A DNA stretch of 64,000 nucleotides from Augochlora pura (taxonomy: Eukaryota; Arthropoda; Insecta; Hymenoptera; Halictidae). Shown one piece after another: positions 24,379-37,800 of this stretch. Position numbers and translations under genes: made by a program. How positions within the stretch are numbered: position 1 is the stretch's first letter; each line of letters begins with the position of its first letter. The stretch lies in contig NC_135781.1 in assembly GCF_028453695.1 (NCBI RefSeq), forward strand, positions 5,654,779 to 5,718,778, written 5' to 3'. The notes under the pieces are model-generated. The model saw only the letters and a list, made by a program, of their open reading frames with translations. It had not been told where the DNA came from and searched no databases.

Positions 24379-24660
24379 TCCAACTTTAGCATTCTCTGTC
24401 TCTCTCTTTCTCGCTTTCTCTCTCGTCTACACACCGCCCTTTCAAATCCTTTCAAAGGTTCTAGCCTTTAAACCTTTTGAAAAGTTTCCTCCGACGGCAA
24501 ATACGCGTGCAACCGCCAGCTGTTCGCCGACAGCGTCTCGATCTCCGCTTTCCACTCGCGCCGAGCCGCGCGGGGTGGCAATCGCCCGCCGCCGCCGCCG
24601 CGGATCCGAGGCCGCGCGTCGCGTGCACCGCGGTTTCGAGCGGCGGTATCGTCGGGCGCA

Positions 24661-24903
24661 TCGATCCGACACCACTTTTCACAACGTTTCGGACAAACAA
24701 ATTCAATAGATTCAGGCTACAGAACAACATTAAACCAATCTTAAACGACAACCTAAAGAGCCCCAAAGCAATCAATAATTTACTCAAATATTTAAAAGAA
24801 ATCAAAATGTACAATGAACTGTAATCCCTTTATGTCGTTAATAACCCACCAGTGGTTGATGCGACAATAAATAACTAATAAAAAAAAAAAAAAAAAAAAA
24901 AAG
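24661..24903 (+). mobile_element. possible 5'-truncated non-LTR retrotransposon tail
   Basis: An AT-rich segment interrupts CpG-rich DNA and ends in a run of 22 A after AATAAATAACTAAT. The frame ending at 24824 (LKYLKEIKMYNEL then stop) resembles the C-terminus of insect Jockey/I-type polyproteins as I remember them. A short 3' untranslated region precedes the A run. No target-site duplication was found and the left border is uncertain. Confidence 0.35.
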
Positions 24904-27900
24904 ATGCGAGAAATAATTTCTGCTCGAAATTCAGTCTTTCGAGATTCAGTCTTTCTCTCGAACCCTTTCGCTACGGCAGTGTCGTCCGCCGAAGTACCGT
25001 CATTGAACGAAAGCTCGCGCCAGAAATATGCACATCGCGTGTGATTTCTGTGTATACGTTTTTCTTAGTTTTAAATAACTGTGCTGAAGAAAATGTGGGA
25101 GATTGTTTTTATCATTTTTGTTTAATGTATTTTATTATTGTGTTTCCTTTTTTTGAGACCGCTAGATGGTAGGACAGTAGGACGATGTGGGAGTCAAGGA
25201 AGGGATGGAGAAGAAGAAGAATCGGAGTCGTCCCCAGAACTTTGTAACGGTTGCCACGTGTATTCAAAATTTAGAATAAACACTTTTTTAGTATTGTTGA
25301 GTTAATAATAAAGTGTGTTCACTATTTGTTCCAACCTCCTACCCCCACAGAAAACAATCAGTGCTTTAACCCCTTCCCGTACTTTAGCGAGCCAGACCAA
25401 TGTTTCGATACTCACTTTCCTACACATTAAAAGAATAAAATATTAAATGATAAACAAATCCTGAAATAAAATATTAAAATACATAAAATAAAATATATGA
25501 AAATATAAGAACTTGGAACAAAAATTTCGTTTTTTTTCAAAAAATACCGGCCTCCATTTTTAAAACGATAACGCACATGTTTATAATATCCTAGCTGGCG
25601 TCGAGGCGAACGCGACGGTCTACAATGCCATAATGGCAAACCTTGGAACAAAGCTAAAATAATTTCAGCCGCGGGAAGCGAATGGTCGCGGACCATTGTG
25701 CGACGCCCGAATTGTTTAAAACGTCGGGATTATCCGGATAGCTAAATGGACCTGTCGCGAGGAACGGATCCCTGCAGCAAGCATCCGTCGCGCGGATTTA
25801 TTTTTTCAAAAGATCGGTATAACGCGAGACCGTTGTAACCAACGGTTGTGAAAAATACATGCCGGACAATTGATATGAACGAGCGGCGGCGCCGGTGCCG
25901 ATGTCACAGCTGGACGAGCGAATAGAGTAATCATCGTCCGACGTTCCAATATTTATTTAGTGTCCAGCATTTATTTATACGTAACAGAGAAAGCCTCTCG
26001 GCTCGCGCGTAACGCGTCCTATGCATCGCGATCAATCAGAGCGGAGCTGCACAAAAAAGGGGTCGCGTCTTTTTATCCGAATTTTTGAAAGTTTAACAGG
26101 CCGACGCGGATCTATCCAAGTCGACTGTGGACAGATTAAATTCTGTCAACTTTCCAGTTTGTAACTCCCGGCCCGGCCGCGCCAATCCCGGAAATGGATC
26201 GAAAAGTCGAAGGAGATTGTCGGCGGGGAAAACTCGTGGCTGACCTCTTCCCCGTTTAAAGGGAACTCGGCGAGTTTAACCCAATTTCGCCGGTCGGGGC
26301 GAACGCGACGAAAAAGAAACAACCGGGGCCGTGGCAAAAAAAGATTCCCCGGGGGACTTCGGGAAGAATTCCTCGGGGACGATGGCCCGCGACCGGCTCG
26401 CGAACCGGATCCTGTCTGGGACGACGCGCGGCAGAGGGCTCGCATGATTTCGCCGCGCCGGAATTAGATTTCTCGCTCGGCGTTCCCAAAACGTATCTAA
26501 TATATTATCTACAGCATTTTATCTTTGAAAGAATAGCTGCAAAAAGATAGAATATGTTATTATAAGGTTCTAGATATTATTTGTATATAGTTCAATGGAC
26601 TTTGACGTGCTTATATATTTATTGTATTTTTATGCAGCGAGAAGAATTTTAAACTTTGAAAAATGAGAAAAATTGGTTGGTCGGGAGGAACTTATGTTAC
26701 ATTATTAAAAAGTGTTAAAAAGTATTAAAAAGTATTTAAAAGTATTAAAAAGTGTCAACAGATATTAAATTAAAAAGTATATAAAAATCATTCAAAACTA
26801 CTGTAAGGTCGTTAAAAATTATTTAAAATAGTAAAAGAAACTCGAAACAAAATTAAGAACTATTCAAATAAATATTTTACACTACCTCGAATAATTTGAC
26901 ACAAACGAATAGTAAAAAGGCGAAAATTATTGAAGACTATAAATTTATAACCGTCTAAACCTATGAGTACACTGAGTCGATCGAAATTAAAAATCCTGAC
27001 TAAAGTTGTGATTTAAAGAATTTAAAGACTTGATTACATTCTATTAACCTCATCGACGTACCTGAAAAATAAATAAAATTCAAGCACCGTCTTCTTGCAA
27101 TAACTAAACACAACTTTCATCTTGCATAAAAATCGCCAGTCTTCTAATAACCGTGCAATACTTCAGAAACAGTGAAACACAAAAACGGCAACCACAAAAG
27201 CCTTCACTTTCGATACGTAACAACGCCGTGCAAACAAAAGTGTACAGAAATAAAAGAACCAATACCGATGATACGTCGTTGTTCGCATGTCCCAATAGCT
27301 CAGACGCGAATTTGTCCTACCGCAGAGGATTCGAAAAATCGTATTTCGACCGTGTTTTCGGACCCGATGCTCCGCCGTGTGCCGCGAAGCGGCGGAGAAA
27401 AAAGGACCGCGTGGAAAACAACGGAAACCGTGGATAACGGAGGAAGATGTACGCGCTCGCGTGCCCCGCAGAGGGAGAAAGATATCCGGCGCTTGGTTGT
27501 CGCGATAATTCTTCGGTGGGCCGGGCACGCGGCGCCGCGACGCGCGGGCGTCTCGCCTCGCCGCGGCTCGTTCCGCGCCGTGATTTACCGGTCCGCGGGA
27601 ACCGCCGCCGCATTTTATTCGAGTCGAAGTTGTTCCGGTGGCGCGCGGGATTCTTTCACGGGGAAGCGCGCTTTCAATTTTCGCGGCCGGAAAAAAACAA
27701 GCAACGCGCGCCCGCCCGGCGAAAAAACAAGCAACGCGGGGCGGGGAGGGGGGGGGGGGGGGCTGGGGAATGGAAAAACAAGCAACGCGCGATGGAAAAA
27801 GAAGCAACGCGGTGAAAAACAAGCAGCCACCGATGCCGTTCAATGCGGAGGAATCTCCGATAATGCGGCCGCTATTAGGTTCCGCAGTAAATTCGCCCGC

Positions 27901-28250
27901 GTGTTTCTTTACTACTCGGTGGAAACCAGCGCATCGTTCGCGCGTTTTTCTCCCCCTTCGTGCCACCGTCAAATTCGATGAAAACTCTAATAATCGTTAA
28001 TGCGTTCCTCCTATAGCTCGTCGTCCCGAATTTTGCGTACGTTTGCGAGATGTAAATGCGTTTTCGGAAAGCTTTTAAACATATTTATTTATGTACGCGT
28101 TCGGATCCCGTTCTATAGGAATTATGCGCGGGGGAAGAATATGTCTACGGAGGACTAAATTAATTAAGTTTGTAGAAAAATATTGTCGTAGTAATTGCGT
28201 ATGTTTTATATCGTAATAGTGACAATAACAATGGTAATAATAATAGTAAT
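24904..28250. other. no gene seen
   Basis: A TTAA-2-like end starts near 25368 (TTAACCCCTTCCCGTACTTT). TATTAAAAAG units repeat imperfectly at 26700-26760. The CpG-rich block 27300-28000 holds a 15-G run (27748-27762) and a recurring 17-base motif. Long open frames on both strands (for example 27163-27972) lack any domain and overlap each other, so I reject them. Confidence 0.45.
27690..27826. repeat. dispersed short motif GAAAAACAAGCAACGCG, five copies
   Basis: Copies start near 27690, 27721, 27772, 27794 and 27813; the last is partial. Their spacing is irregular, with a 15-G run between the second and third. Confidence 0.75.
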
Positions 28251-28420
28251 AATTTTATATGTTGATATATTATATATTTAATTTTTATTATTATATTATA
28301 TATAATTTTATATATTGATATATTATATATTTAATTTTTATTATTATATTATATATAATTTTATATATTGATATATTATATATTTAATTTTTATTATTAT
28401 ATTATATATAACATTATAAA
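28251..28420. repeat. 53-bp tandem repeat, about three copies
   Basis: AATTTTATAT starts at 28251, 28304 and 28357, an exact 53-bp period, and each unit contains TTTAATTTTTATTATTATAT. Only one substitution is seen between units one and two. The array then breaks up into AT-rich sequence. Confidence 0.9.
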
Positions 28421-31400
28421 TTAATATATTAATATATATTAATACTATATATTATATATTTGTAATAGTGTTACTATATTGTCGAAATTGAAGATGATCG
28501 CAAAACTTGTTGAAAAAGAGCATACATAACCTGTATTTTGCATACTTTTGTCGTGTAACATTAGTACACCAAATTCTATTGTTACGCGACATGTACGTTC
28601 CAAAATGAACCGTTTAAAAAAAGAAATGATATAAATACACACATAGAAAAGTGCTACTGCCCAGATCATAATTAAAAAACTCTGTTAAATGGAAATAATT
28701 TTCCTTAAAATTTAAATCAAATAAATTCTGTACCGTGCTAAATTGTATTTATCTTTCTAAACCGTACTAAATCAACACCATGTAAAAAAAAGAATTATTA
28801 AGAATTGATTAAGACCTAATAAACATATAATTACAGTACGTCTTCCAATTACACGAAAGGTGTTGAAACGGAGAATTTTGGGGTGGCCCCAGTGGGCGCC
28901 ACGGTACAAGGTAGCAGAGGCTTTCGGTGGAGCGGCCCTCGCGATGCCCGCGATCTCGGCGATCGATCAATTAGAGGACATGATCGATGGCGGTCCCCGT
29001 GGCCGGAACAGAGATTTATGCCGGGGGCGAACAGGACGGAAAGAGTATCAGAGAAGGGGGGGGGGGGGAGGGGAGGGGAGGGGGAGCGGAGGGGGGGGGG
29101 GGGGGGGGGGCAAGGTCACGTTCCCGACGGAGCGAGAGGAAACAATTAATCTGCGTTGCTCTTCGGCGAAAGAGGACGGCGAGGCGTGTAAAACGAAAAG
29201 GAACCGGAGGTGGAAGAGGGGGGAGGGGAAAAAAAGGAAAGTAACGACGAGGAGTGGCCGAAGATGGAAGGATCGTGTCCTCGCGGAAGGGTGGTTCCGT
29301 CGGGGCGCGCACCCCCGCCCACCGCCATATTTCAGGTGCCACGGTAATCTCGTTTATAAGGCGGCCCGCGCGCGAACGTTTCGAGAATACTTGAAGAAAA
29401 ATCCTATCCGGCCAGGGAGGGGGCACAAATTAACGAGTGTTCCAACCCTTGCGGATTTAATAACAATAATCGCGATGGATCCAATTAAACGGGACCTCTG
29501 CTCCGAAAGCCGCGGCTTTTTATTTTTGCGAATTTGCTTGGAAAAAGTTCCGGAGAATGTTTCCACGGCCCCGGCCCCGACAAGAACTTCTCTAGTGTCG
29601 CCGAGCGAGCCGCGCCGCGGTCGAGCTCTTCCGCGTACCGTCGGACTCGATCGCGGTGTTTTGACTCCGAAAATATTTTATCGAGATGCACCGTCGCCGA
29701 TCCGCAGCCGGCGGCGTTCCTCGGAACGAGGTCGACCGTTCTTTTTCTTTTTTTTTTTTTTAAACAAGTTTCGATGGTACTCGCCGCGAGGATCGAAGTT
29801 CGATGAATTCTTGGTTAACGAGTGCCCGAACAAATGCGATAAGCTCGTTGTTTACTTGTACCCTTGACCGGAAGTTCGCTCCCGCGGCTCGACGGGAACG
29901 GGGCCCCGGCGCTTGTTAAGTCAGCAAACTCGACTAACTGCGAATTATCGCGTCGCGTTAATTAATCCGAGAGCTCCGGCGCGGATTTTCGGCCGCCGCG
30001 CCGCTACGCAAAAATATCGATTTTATCGACGACCGCCGCCGACGAATCGCGGCAGCGCGCTCCGCGTCGAAGATCGCGCGAACCTCCGCGTTGGGGAATC
30101 GGTTGCCGCCCCGTCTGGGGGGGGGGGGGGGGGGAGGGGGGATGTTTTCTCCGGGATTTTCGCGGCGTGCACGCACCAGGAAATTCGACCGACGGCCGTC
30201 TGCGATCGATCGACGCGCGGCTCGTTTAAAATTACCGTGACTGCGAAAATACGCGGCTGCTCTGCCCGGCAACGACTCGTGGAAACGCGGAGACCCGATC
30301 GCTGCTGCTTCTTCGACGCGGAATAAAAAGAGGAGGGGCCGGGGGGACGAGGGAGAGAGGCCTCGAGTATTCTCCGTAAAACGGTCGGAAGCATCCTTCG
30401 ACCGCGACTAATGGAACGAAAAGACGAGATTGAGAGAGCAAGCGAGCGAGCAAATGAACGAACCGAATTATCGATCGAAAAATTACGAGACCGGCTTCCT
30501 CCGTCGAAAACGTCTTTCTCACTTTCGCCCCGGTCTGTTCCGCTCGTCGGAGAGAAGACCTGCGTCTCCCTTCTCTCTCTCTCTCTCTCCCTCTCTATAC
30601 CGTCTCTTCTACCATTCTCTCTTTCCTCTCCGCTTCTCTCTGGCAATTATTCGCCGATTAGGAGCGATCGACGCGCCGCACAGTTCGCTAAATTCTTTAT
30701 ACAAATAAGTGTCTCGAAGTAGGAACAGGGCAACCAAAGATAACGCGGCGTTCGATTATGTTAAAATCGATGCGACGCTGCTCCGATAATGAAATGTTTG
30801 CTGTTCATTTGAACGTTTGTTTTGTTCTCGTGTTTTCATTCCACGTTCATTGCCCGAGTCTCGCGGAATCTTTACGATTTAATTCAACTGTTTAAAATGT
30901 TCAAATAAACTGTGTTTAAACGCCAGCTGCACCTGCAGCGATATTGACGTTTTTAATGAATCATTTTCATCTTGCATCGACGCTGACAGCTATTTATTTT
31001 TATGTCTCTTACCGTCCTTTTACAGTTACTATTATTAATTGTTATTACTGCTGACGTTATTGTTACTAGCTTATATTGTCATTTAATTTATATTCGCTAT
31101 CATTAGTGCTGTTAACTTTAAATTTTCCATTTCTTCTTATGTATATTTCTTCCATTTTCTTTTTCACACTTGTAATTTTTTTTAAATTTTTGAAATCAAG
31201 TTGATATTCTCTGTTTTTATATATAGTAACAGATATTATTATTATGATTATTATACTATATACTATCCATAATAATATATATTATCAAATATTTACCGTG
31301 ACATAACCACCATAGCAATTTAAACACAGCTAACTGTCGATAAAACTAAAACTAGTCTTTCGATGATATTTTCACATATGGCCATTTTACCATACTTTCC

Positions 31401-34339
31401 CCAGAAACGTGCTTGGTTACACAACATTCGTTCCACAATAGACAATTTTTTTCTATTATATCTTACCGTCGAACCGGAAGGTAAATTCATTGAAAAGTAC
31501 AGTGATCGCGAAAGTTTTTCCGGCGTTCGCGCGACGACCGCTATGACAGCTCGCCGGGAAGGGTTGACTCGGGCTGGCAAGTCTTTCAATTTCGCGAGTT
31601 CGCGTCGTCCCGTCAGCTCGCTGGCAACGGCGGACGACCAGCGAATCGACAGTCGCGATCGAGCGGCTCGCGAGGCTCATCGACAGGCTGTTGAAACGAG
31701 CATCAACGAGCCGACTACCGAAGCCCGATATTTCGGTTTCGCTGTGACACACGCCCTCTGTCTCTTTCTCCGGCAGAAATCTGAGAGAGAGAAAGAGAGA
31801 AACGGGTTCTCTCGATGGCTGTCGGATTTATTTCGCGCGATACACGCGGAGTTAAAACATCGTTTGGCCGCGCGCACGGTTAGCGGCGAGAAACGGCGAG
31901 AAGAGAAAAGGGAAATGGGGAAAAGGGAACGGGAAAAGGGATGAGGCGGCGAAGGAAAGAAAAAAGGGCGAGAGGGAGGAGGCGCAGGAGGCGGAGGGGC
32001 GTGGGTGGTCGGGTTAGAGGGTGAGAGAAGGTATAAAGAGGGCAAAGGTAAGGGGATAAGAGAAGGTGGAAGGGAAAGGGCGAGCCCCGCTGCCTACTGC
32101 AGGCATTTCTGCCGGCAAAGCGCGGATTGTGAGGCTGCCGGCGAGCGTAGCGGAGCCAAGGGGCGGCCCGTGGGCTCCGCCGGAGCCGCAGGGAGCGACG
32201 GAGAGCGGCGCGCGGGAGCGGCGCGGAGGGAGGAGGGCGCAGGGAAGAGGGAATCGCGTACAAGGAAGAAAAAAGGGAGCCGTCAAGCTGTCGCTCGCGT
32301 TCCGTAAACACGGAAGTCTGAAGTGCTCCGGCTTTGAACGCCGACGACGACTACCGAACGACGACGTCGACGACGTTGCCTCCGACGGCGACGACGTTGC
32401 CTACGACGACGACGACGACGATCGTAATTACCGTCGTAGGTGAGGCCGCCGGAAAATGCGTTCGTTTACGTTTCACTTGTGTATCGCGCCGCCTTCCACC
32501 CTTTCGACACCCTCGCCCCTCATCCACCCTTTCGATTCGCCGCCCCCGCGACAGCGGGTCGCGCGAACCCTCCGCGACAAAGTCCCGGAAACATCTCGAT
32601 GACCTTCCCGCTCCCGGGCCCTCTCGAACTTCCTCTGATCCTCCCTCGAGCAGCCGCCGCCGTCGCCTCCCCCTGCTCTCGCTCCTCGCACCCCCCTGGA
32701 TTCTCGACGAGTTTCTTCTTCCTCGGACAAGAGAGCCGAAAATAAGCCAGCCGCAACCGTGGCCGAGGAGGGCGGGGCGGGGCGAGGCGGGCGGCAGGAG
32801 TCGGCTGGCAGGAAAGTTATCAGCCGAGAGCAAACTTGGTACTTCGCGACGAAGATGAGTGTCTTCTGGTTGTCGCGCCCGGCCGATCGGGAGAGGAGAG
32901 AAGCTTAACGAGCTGGGATGGACCGGCGGGCCCGGCCCACCGGCAATATTAATAACAGCCATAAATTTTAACGCGATGCCGCGATCGAGCCATCCGCTCC
33001 CCTTCTCCTTTTTCTTCCGCGTCTGCTCCGGCCTCCGCTTATGCTTTTCTCCTCGCCTCCCCCTCCTTCGTCCTCCTCGCAGCCCGTTTTCGAAGAACGC
33101 TCACGCCCCTTCGGGAGCGAAACGAGTCGCCAGCAAAACCGAAAGCGAAAAATCGTGATTAAGTCGTAAATTCGGGGACACGCGGCTAATTTATTTGCGG
33201 CCGCAGCCGTATCGGCTCGAGGGGGACCGACTCGTGGAAAACGAACCCGGCGAAGAGAAGCGTGCCACCGATCGTGTTTCGCGGCAGCTTCTCAACAGAT
33301 GTCCCCGGCTCGGAGGGCGCGGCTTTAGCTCGCTCGCGTTTGGAATACCGTTCCGTTGTTTGGACAGCCTGTCCTCGATATCTTTGCTCCGAGATTTGTA
33401 CGTGTTTTTTCTGTAGCTTTACTAAACTTTTTTATTTTGATAGTTTTGGAAAATTGTAACAGGTTCCGTTATGATCGCGACTATTCGTCTATACAGTCTC
33501 AATAGCTTTGCGGACAGTAAACATTTTATCGGTCTGCAAAAGTATGCAGGTTAGATTAAAGTGCGTACTAATTGGAAAAAATGAACAAATATAAAACGAT
33601 ATAGCGATCGTTTCATTTGACATCACAATGAAGATAAATGCTGTAGCCTCGACGGAATATTCTTTAGACCCCTTACACTATGATTTATTTCGCAGCTACG
33701 TTGATTAGCCTTTATTCATTGCTAATAAATTCTTCTGTTATGACATTTTATATATGTATAGATTAGCCTTTAATATCAGGTTCAGCTATGAGGAAGCAAA
33801 ATTTATTCACATTCTCTCTTATTCTTACAAGAGTAACAGCAATGCAACAGGCTTTCTACAACAGTTCCATATAAATCGATATCTATAACTTCTTGTACCA
33901 AAGTATCTAACCCTTCTACAAATAAATAAATAAATAAATAAATAAAAAAAATAAAATTAGTCCATTAATATCTTGATCGGAAACCCGCAAGCCGATTGGA
34001 ATCTTGTAACGGAGAAATCATTGTTCACCGTAACTCGAACGCGCATCCGTTTCCAGCCATCTCTATTCCGTGTAATTTTCCTGTCCGCTACAAGCCGCGA
34101 AACAACGTGCTCGATGAACGGGGTGCTCGTCGTTTCCTGCGCGAAACGAGGCTCGAAATTCCATGCAATTAAAAGCGAGCACGTACAGTCGAAGATAAAT
34201 TGCGAAGCTATAATCATTACAATACACCGGGACTTCCCGAGTCCTTTATTTCCGATCGGTAAAACCGTGGTGCTGCTCGTAGTAAGTGATCAAACATTTC
34301 CGTGAAACGCTGCGCGACCGTGTTTTCACGTAATTAATG
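28421..34339. other. no gene seen; mostly CpG-rich DNA
   Basis: CpG-rich blocks (28860-30700 and 31500-33400) flank an AT-rich centre. G runs lie at 29056-29068, 29091-29110 and 30117-30134. GAC/ACG trinucleotide runs lie at 32340-32430. A partial TTAA-2 copy begins at 33669 (CCCCTTACACTATG), and an AAAT run lies near 33921-33950. The 335-codon frame at 28860-29867 is made of poly-Gly and basic low-complexity sequence and is not a credible protein. Confidence 0.45.
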
Positions 34340-34890
34340 AAATAATAATCACGGCGGTAGCGGTAACAATAACGCTGATAATAACAATGACAATAGTAAG
34401 AACAACGATAATAATAATAGTGATAGTGATAATAATGATAATGATAATGACAATCATCATTAATATGATAATAATGATAATGATAGTCATCATCATCATC
34501 ATAATGATACTAATGATAATGATAAAGATAATCATCATCATAATGATAATAATGATAATGATAATCGTCATCATAGTGATAATAATGATAATGTTAATCG
34601 TCATCATAGTGATAATAATGATAATGACAATCATCATAATGACACTAATGATAATGATAATCATCAACATCATCATCATCATCATCATCATAATGACACT
34701 AATAATAATGATAATCATCAACATCATCATCATCATAATGACACTAATGATAATGATAATCATCATCATCATCGTCATCATCATAACGATACTAACGATA
34801 ACAATAATGATCATCATCATAATGATACTAATGATAATGATAATCATCATCATAACGATGATAATAACGGTAGCAACAGTGATGATAACG
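34340..34890. repeat. ATG/ATC/AAT simple-repeat block
   Basis: About 550 bp of ATA, ATG, ATC and CAT triplets. AATGACACTAA-like blocks recur at 34638, 34692, 34737 and 34821. TGATAATGATAA tracts alternate with their inverse TCATCATCATCA, so the sequence can pair with itself. Both strands are open for 180-214 codons of Ile/Met, an expected by-product. Confidence 0.95.
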
Positions 34891-37800
34891 AATCGGGTAG
34901 CGGTAATTGCCGCGTCGGGTGCGCGTTGATCGAGGGCCCCGTAGAAAATGCTCGACTGCGATCGGATCATCGGCGAAGCCGGTTGGCTCGGCCGGCGATC
35001 CCTACGCCGCGATGGTTCACTCTCGAACGCAATTATTTCCGCGTAGCCTAATTAAACCGCGGGGTACGAGCATGCGTCGCGTTCTCGAGCCAACCCTAAT
35101 TGCCGCGTTATCGCACGCGCGAACCACGATTCCCGTGGTCTAATGAACCGAGACATATTCGCGTCGGACCTACTACCCCCTTCGGCTGGCAGCCGGCAAG
35201 CGAACGGCCGCAAACGGCAGCTAACCGTGCCCGGATGCGCATTCAACCGGAGGGAATTTCAATTACGCGATCACGGGCCTCGATCGAGCGTGGATCGGAC
35301 AGCCGGATCGAGACAGTCTGCTGTCTTGACCGCGACCCTAAACGTAACCCTCGGCCGCGTACCACGATCGCAGACCGGGCGAGCTTCGGATACCACGGCT
35401 GCCGATCGCGGGCCGGGACCACGTCATTCTCATCTGCATCGCTTGCTCCCGTTCAACGGCGACAATAGCGTAATTAGTTTTATTCGCATCGGCGATCCGC
35501 CCGACCACGCATCGCCGCGCGCTGCGGCGAAATCGCAACTTGGCGGCAAAATCAACGAGCGATTCATAGAAATTCATGGATTAATCGATATTATTTGTTT
35601 TACGTTAAATATGAAACGTCGTTTGAATATTAAACATTTCGGTCAAATTTGAGTGATTACAACAAAATTGTGATTTATGTAAGACCATGTCCAGTTCGAC
35701 TTTTTTAATTAAAGCGCGATACCAATTTCGCTTGTATGACAACAACCTTGTTTAAACTTTGTAATTATTCTTTTGACTCACTTATTCGATGGACAACTTT
35801 CTCTTTCATATTCTGTAAGAACTTTCTTCCAACCTCTGCACAGCTTTCACTAGATTTTTGATAATTTTTAATAACGTGCAGGCGTTGTTTCTGCTTGTCA
35901 AACGTCAAATAGTCCAGCACAGAAAATTTAAATAGCTCGAACGTCGAAAGCAACATTCAGGAACGAACACCTTTCACTTCTAACATATCGAGTTCTAACA
36001 AAGAAAACAATAATGTTCCAGTATGTTAAATTAGCACGCAAATGTTTAAATTATATCCTGAAGTTTTCGGGTCAGTTTGAAAGCTGGATTCGAGCGACGC
36101 GTGTCTCTCGCCCGTGAATTGCGACAGCGCGGGATTAAATCGATCCTGTCAAAAAATCCTGAAACGGTGGATAAAAGTTGCGAGCGGATTTGAAAAATAA
36201 ACGTGTCAAAGTCTGTGGAAAATGATGCAGAACATGTTGCAGAAAGATCCAACTGTGGATAATATATTATGTCGGATAACTCGGAACTTCGTTGAAACAC
36301 TTGAAGCGTATCAGGTAATGTTCGTGGTTCAAAAAATGTTTGTACCACATTCCCTCTGCTTCCCTCCTTATTATACGTTTCCTCGTTCCTGTCAGAAGTT
36401 CTACGAATTTGACACAACTTTCGTAATTCCACTCGACGGTGCGGCGCAGCGGCGCAATTGGTGCGGCAAGAGTGGTTCGAACGCGCGGTCCGAGCAACCT
36501 TGTGCAAATTTGAGAGACGGACGAGGGCAACGGAGAGTAATCCTTGCGGAATTTCGCGATTAAGAAGCATCAACCTTGACGGTATAAATAACGATCGCGG
36601 GAGAAGGAAGGCGGATGGAGAGTGGAAGAAAAAGCGGTAGGGAGAGAGAGAGAGAGAGATAGAGAGATAGAGATAGAGAGAGAGAGTAAGAGAGAGATAG
36701 AGATAGAGAGAAGGCGACCGCGCCGTGAGATAAGGCCAGAGCGCGATTTTAAATTGCCTGCCATCCGTCTCTGTCCGCGTCGGATCTGACGGCTGTCAGA
36801 GCTGTCCCATCGCGATTATCGCGTCATGGCACCGCCGCGAAACGCCCTCGATTCCGTTTCCGTTCCATTCCCCGTCGTTTCCGGAACTGTCCGCGTCCCA
36901 TTTCGAGCACAAACCCGAAATACACTCGGGACATCCCGCGGCGGGCAACATCGACAAGGTTTAACCGGGAACGATATCGTTCCCCCGTACCGTTGCCACT
37001 GTTATTATCATTATTAATTACGTTCGCGGCTTCGACGTACCCTTCACCTACGTCACTCACCCCTCACGACTTTTTACCTACGTTAACTACTCGCGCCCGT
37101 ATCCGATACCAGACAGCTTTATTACAGCTTCACCCTTTCTATTTATTCTGCCTAATTCATGCCCCATTAATAATCTCCTGCTCCATTGTTATTTATTATT
37201 ATTTGTATTTATCGTTTTATTTGATTATCTTGATCAGTGATTCAATGTTTTATTGTACCTCTTTGTTTGATTATATTTTATTATGTATTGTATTATATTT
37301 TCTTTTTGTTTTGCTGTTTGTGAGATATATTGTCATGTTATCAAACAAATATTATTGTTATTCTTATTGCCATGGTCATTGTAATAACAATAATAATAAT
37401 CAATGATAATAATATCTATATACTACCACTGTCACTGTTACACTGACTTTAAACAGTCGACACTTTCTTTTTAATTTGCATAGTCCCATTATTCTAATCG
37501 CTTAAAATATTTGTAAATTTGACATCAATTTTCACTTGCAAATTTTCTCAGATGATTTATATCTTAGTATCTATACTTGCTAAATTTTCGTAAATTTGCT
37601 GATATTCTGTGCATCATTCTATTAAATTTTAAAAACGAAGCAACTTGAAAGCTTGTAAATATTTAGACCAATATCTATAATAGAACTCTTCAGTTTTTGA
37701 ATTATTTCAAGAGCTCTACATAGATTCACAAATACAGATCAAATATAGGAAAATACAAATTAGTCTTAAAAATGTAAAAACAAATTCATCGCATGGAAAT

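Larger units (their letters stand above)
21216..24660. other. no gene seen; mixed AT-rich and CpG-rich DNA
   Basis: A diverged TTAA-1 end starts at 21356 (TTAACCCTTTATACTCGAGTGG). CT runs lie at 23442-23473 and 24342-24372. The block 23500-24650 is strongly CpG-rich, and all of its six-frame open frames look like composition effects. A CpG-rich block could mark a promoter, but no start-site motif supports one. Confidence 0.45.

Noticed and set aside
27163..27981. Two 269-codon frames on opposite strands
   Set aside because: They mirror each other across a GC-rich block with a repeated motif; no domain or splice support.
28251..28420. CRISPR-like array
   Set aside because: The 53-bp units are contiguous with no spacers, in eukaryotic AT-rich DNA.
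28860..29867. 335-codon plus-strand frame
   Set aside because: Poly-Gly and basic low-complexity translation of G runs and CpG-rich DNA, with overlapping frames on both strands and no domain.
34326..34970. 214-codon Ile/Met frame on the minus strand and a 180-codon frame on the plus strand
   Set aside because: Both are translations of ATG/ATC/AAT triplet repeats; neither has protein-like composition.
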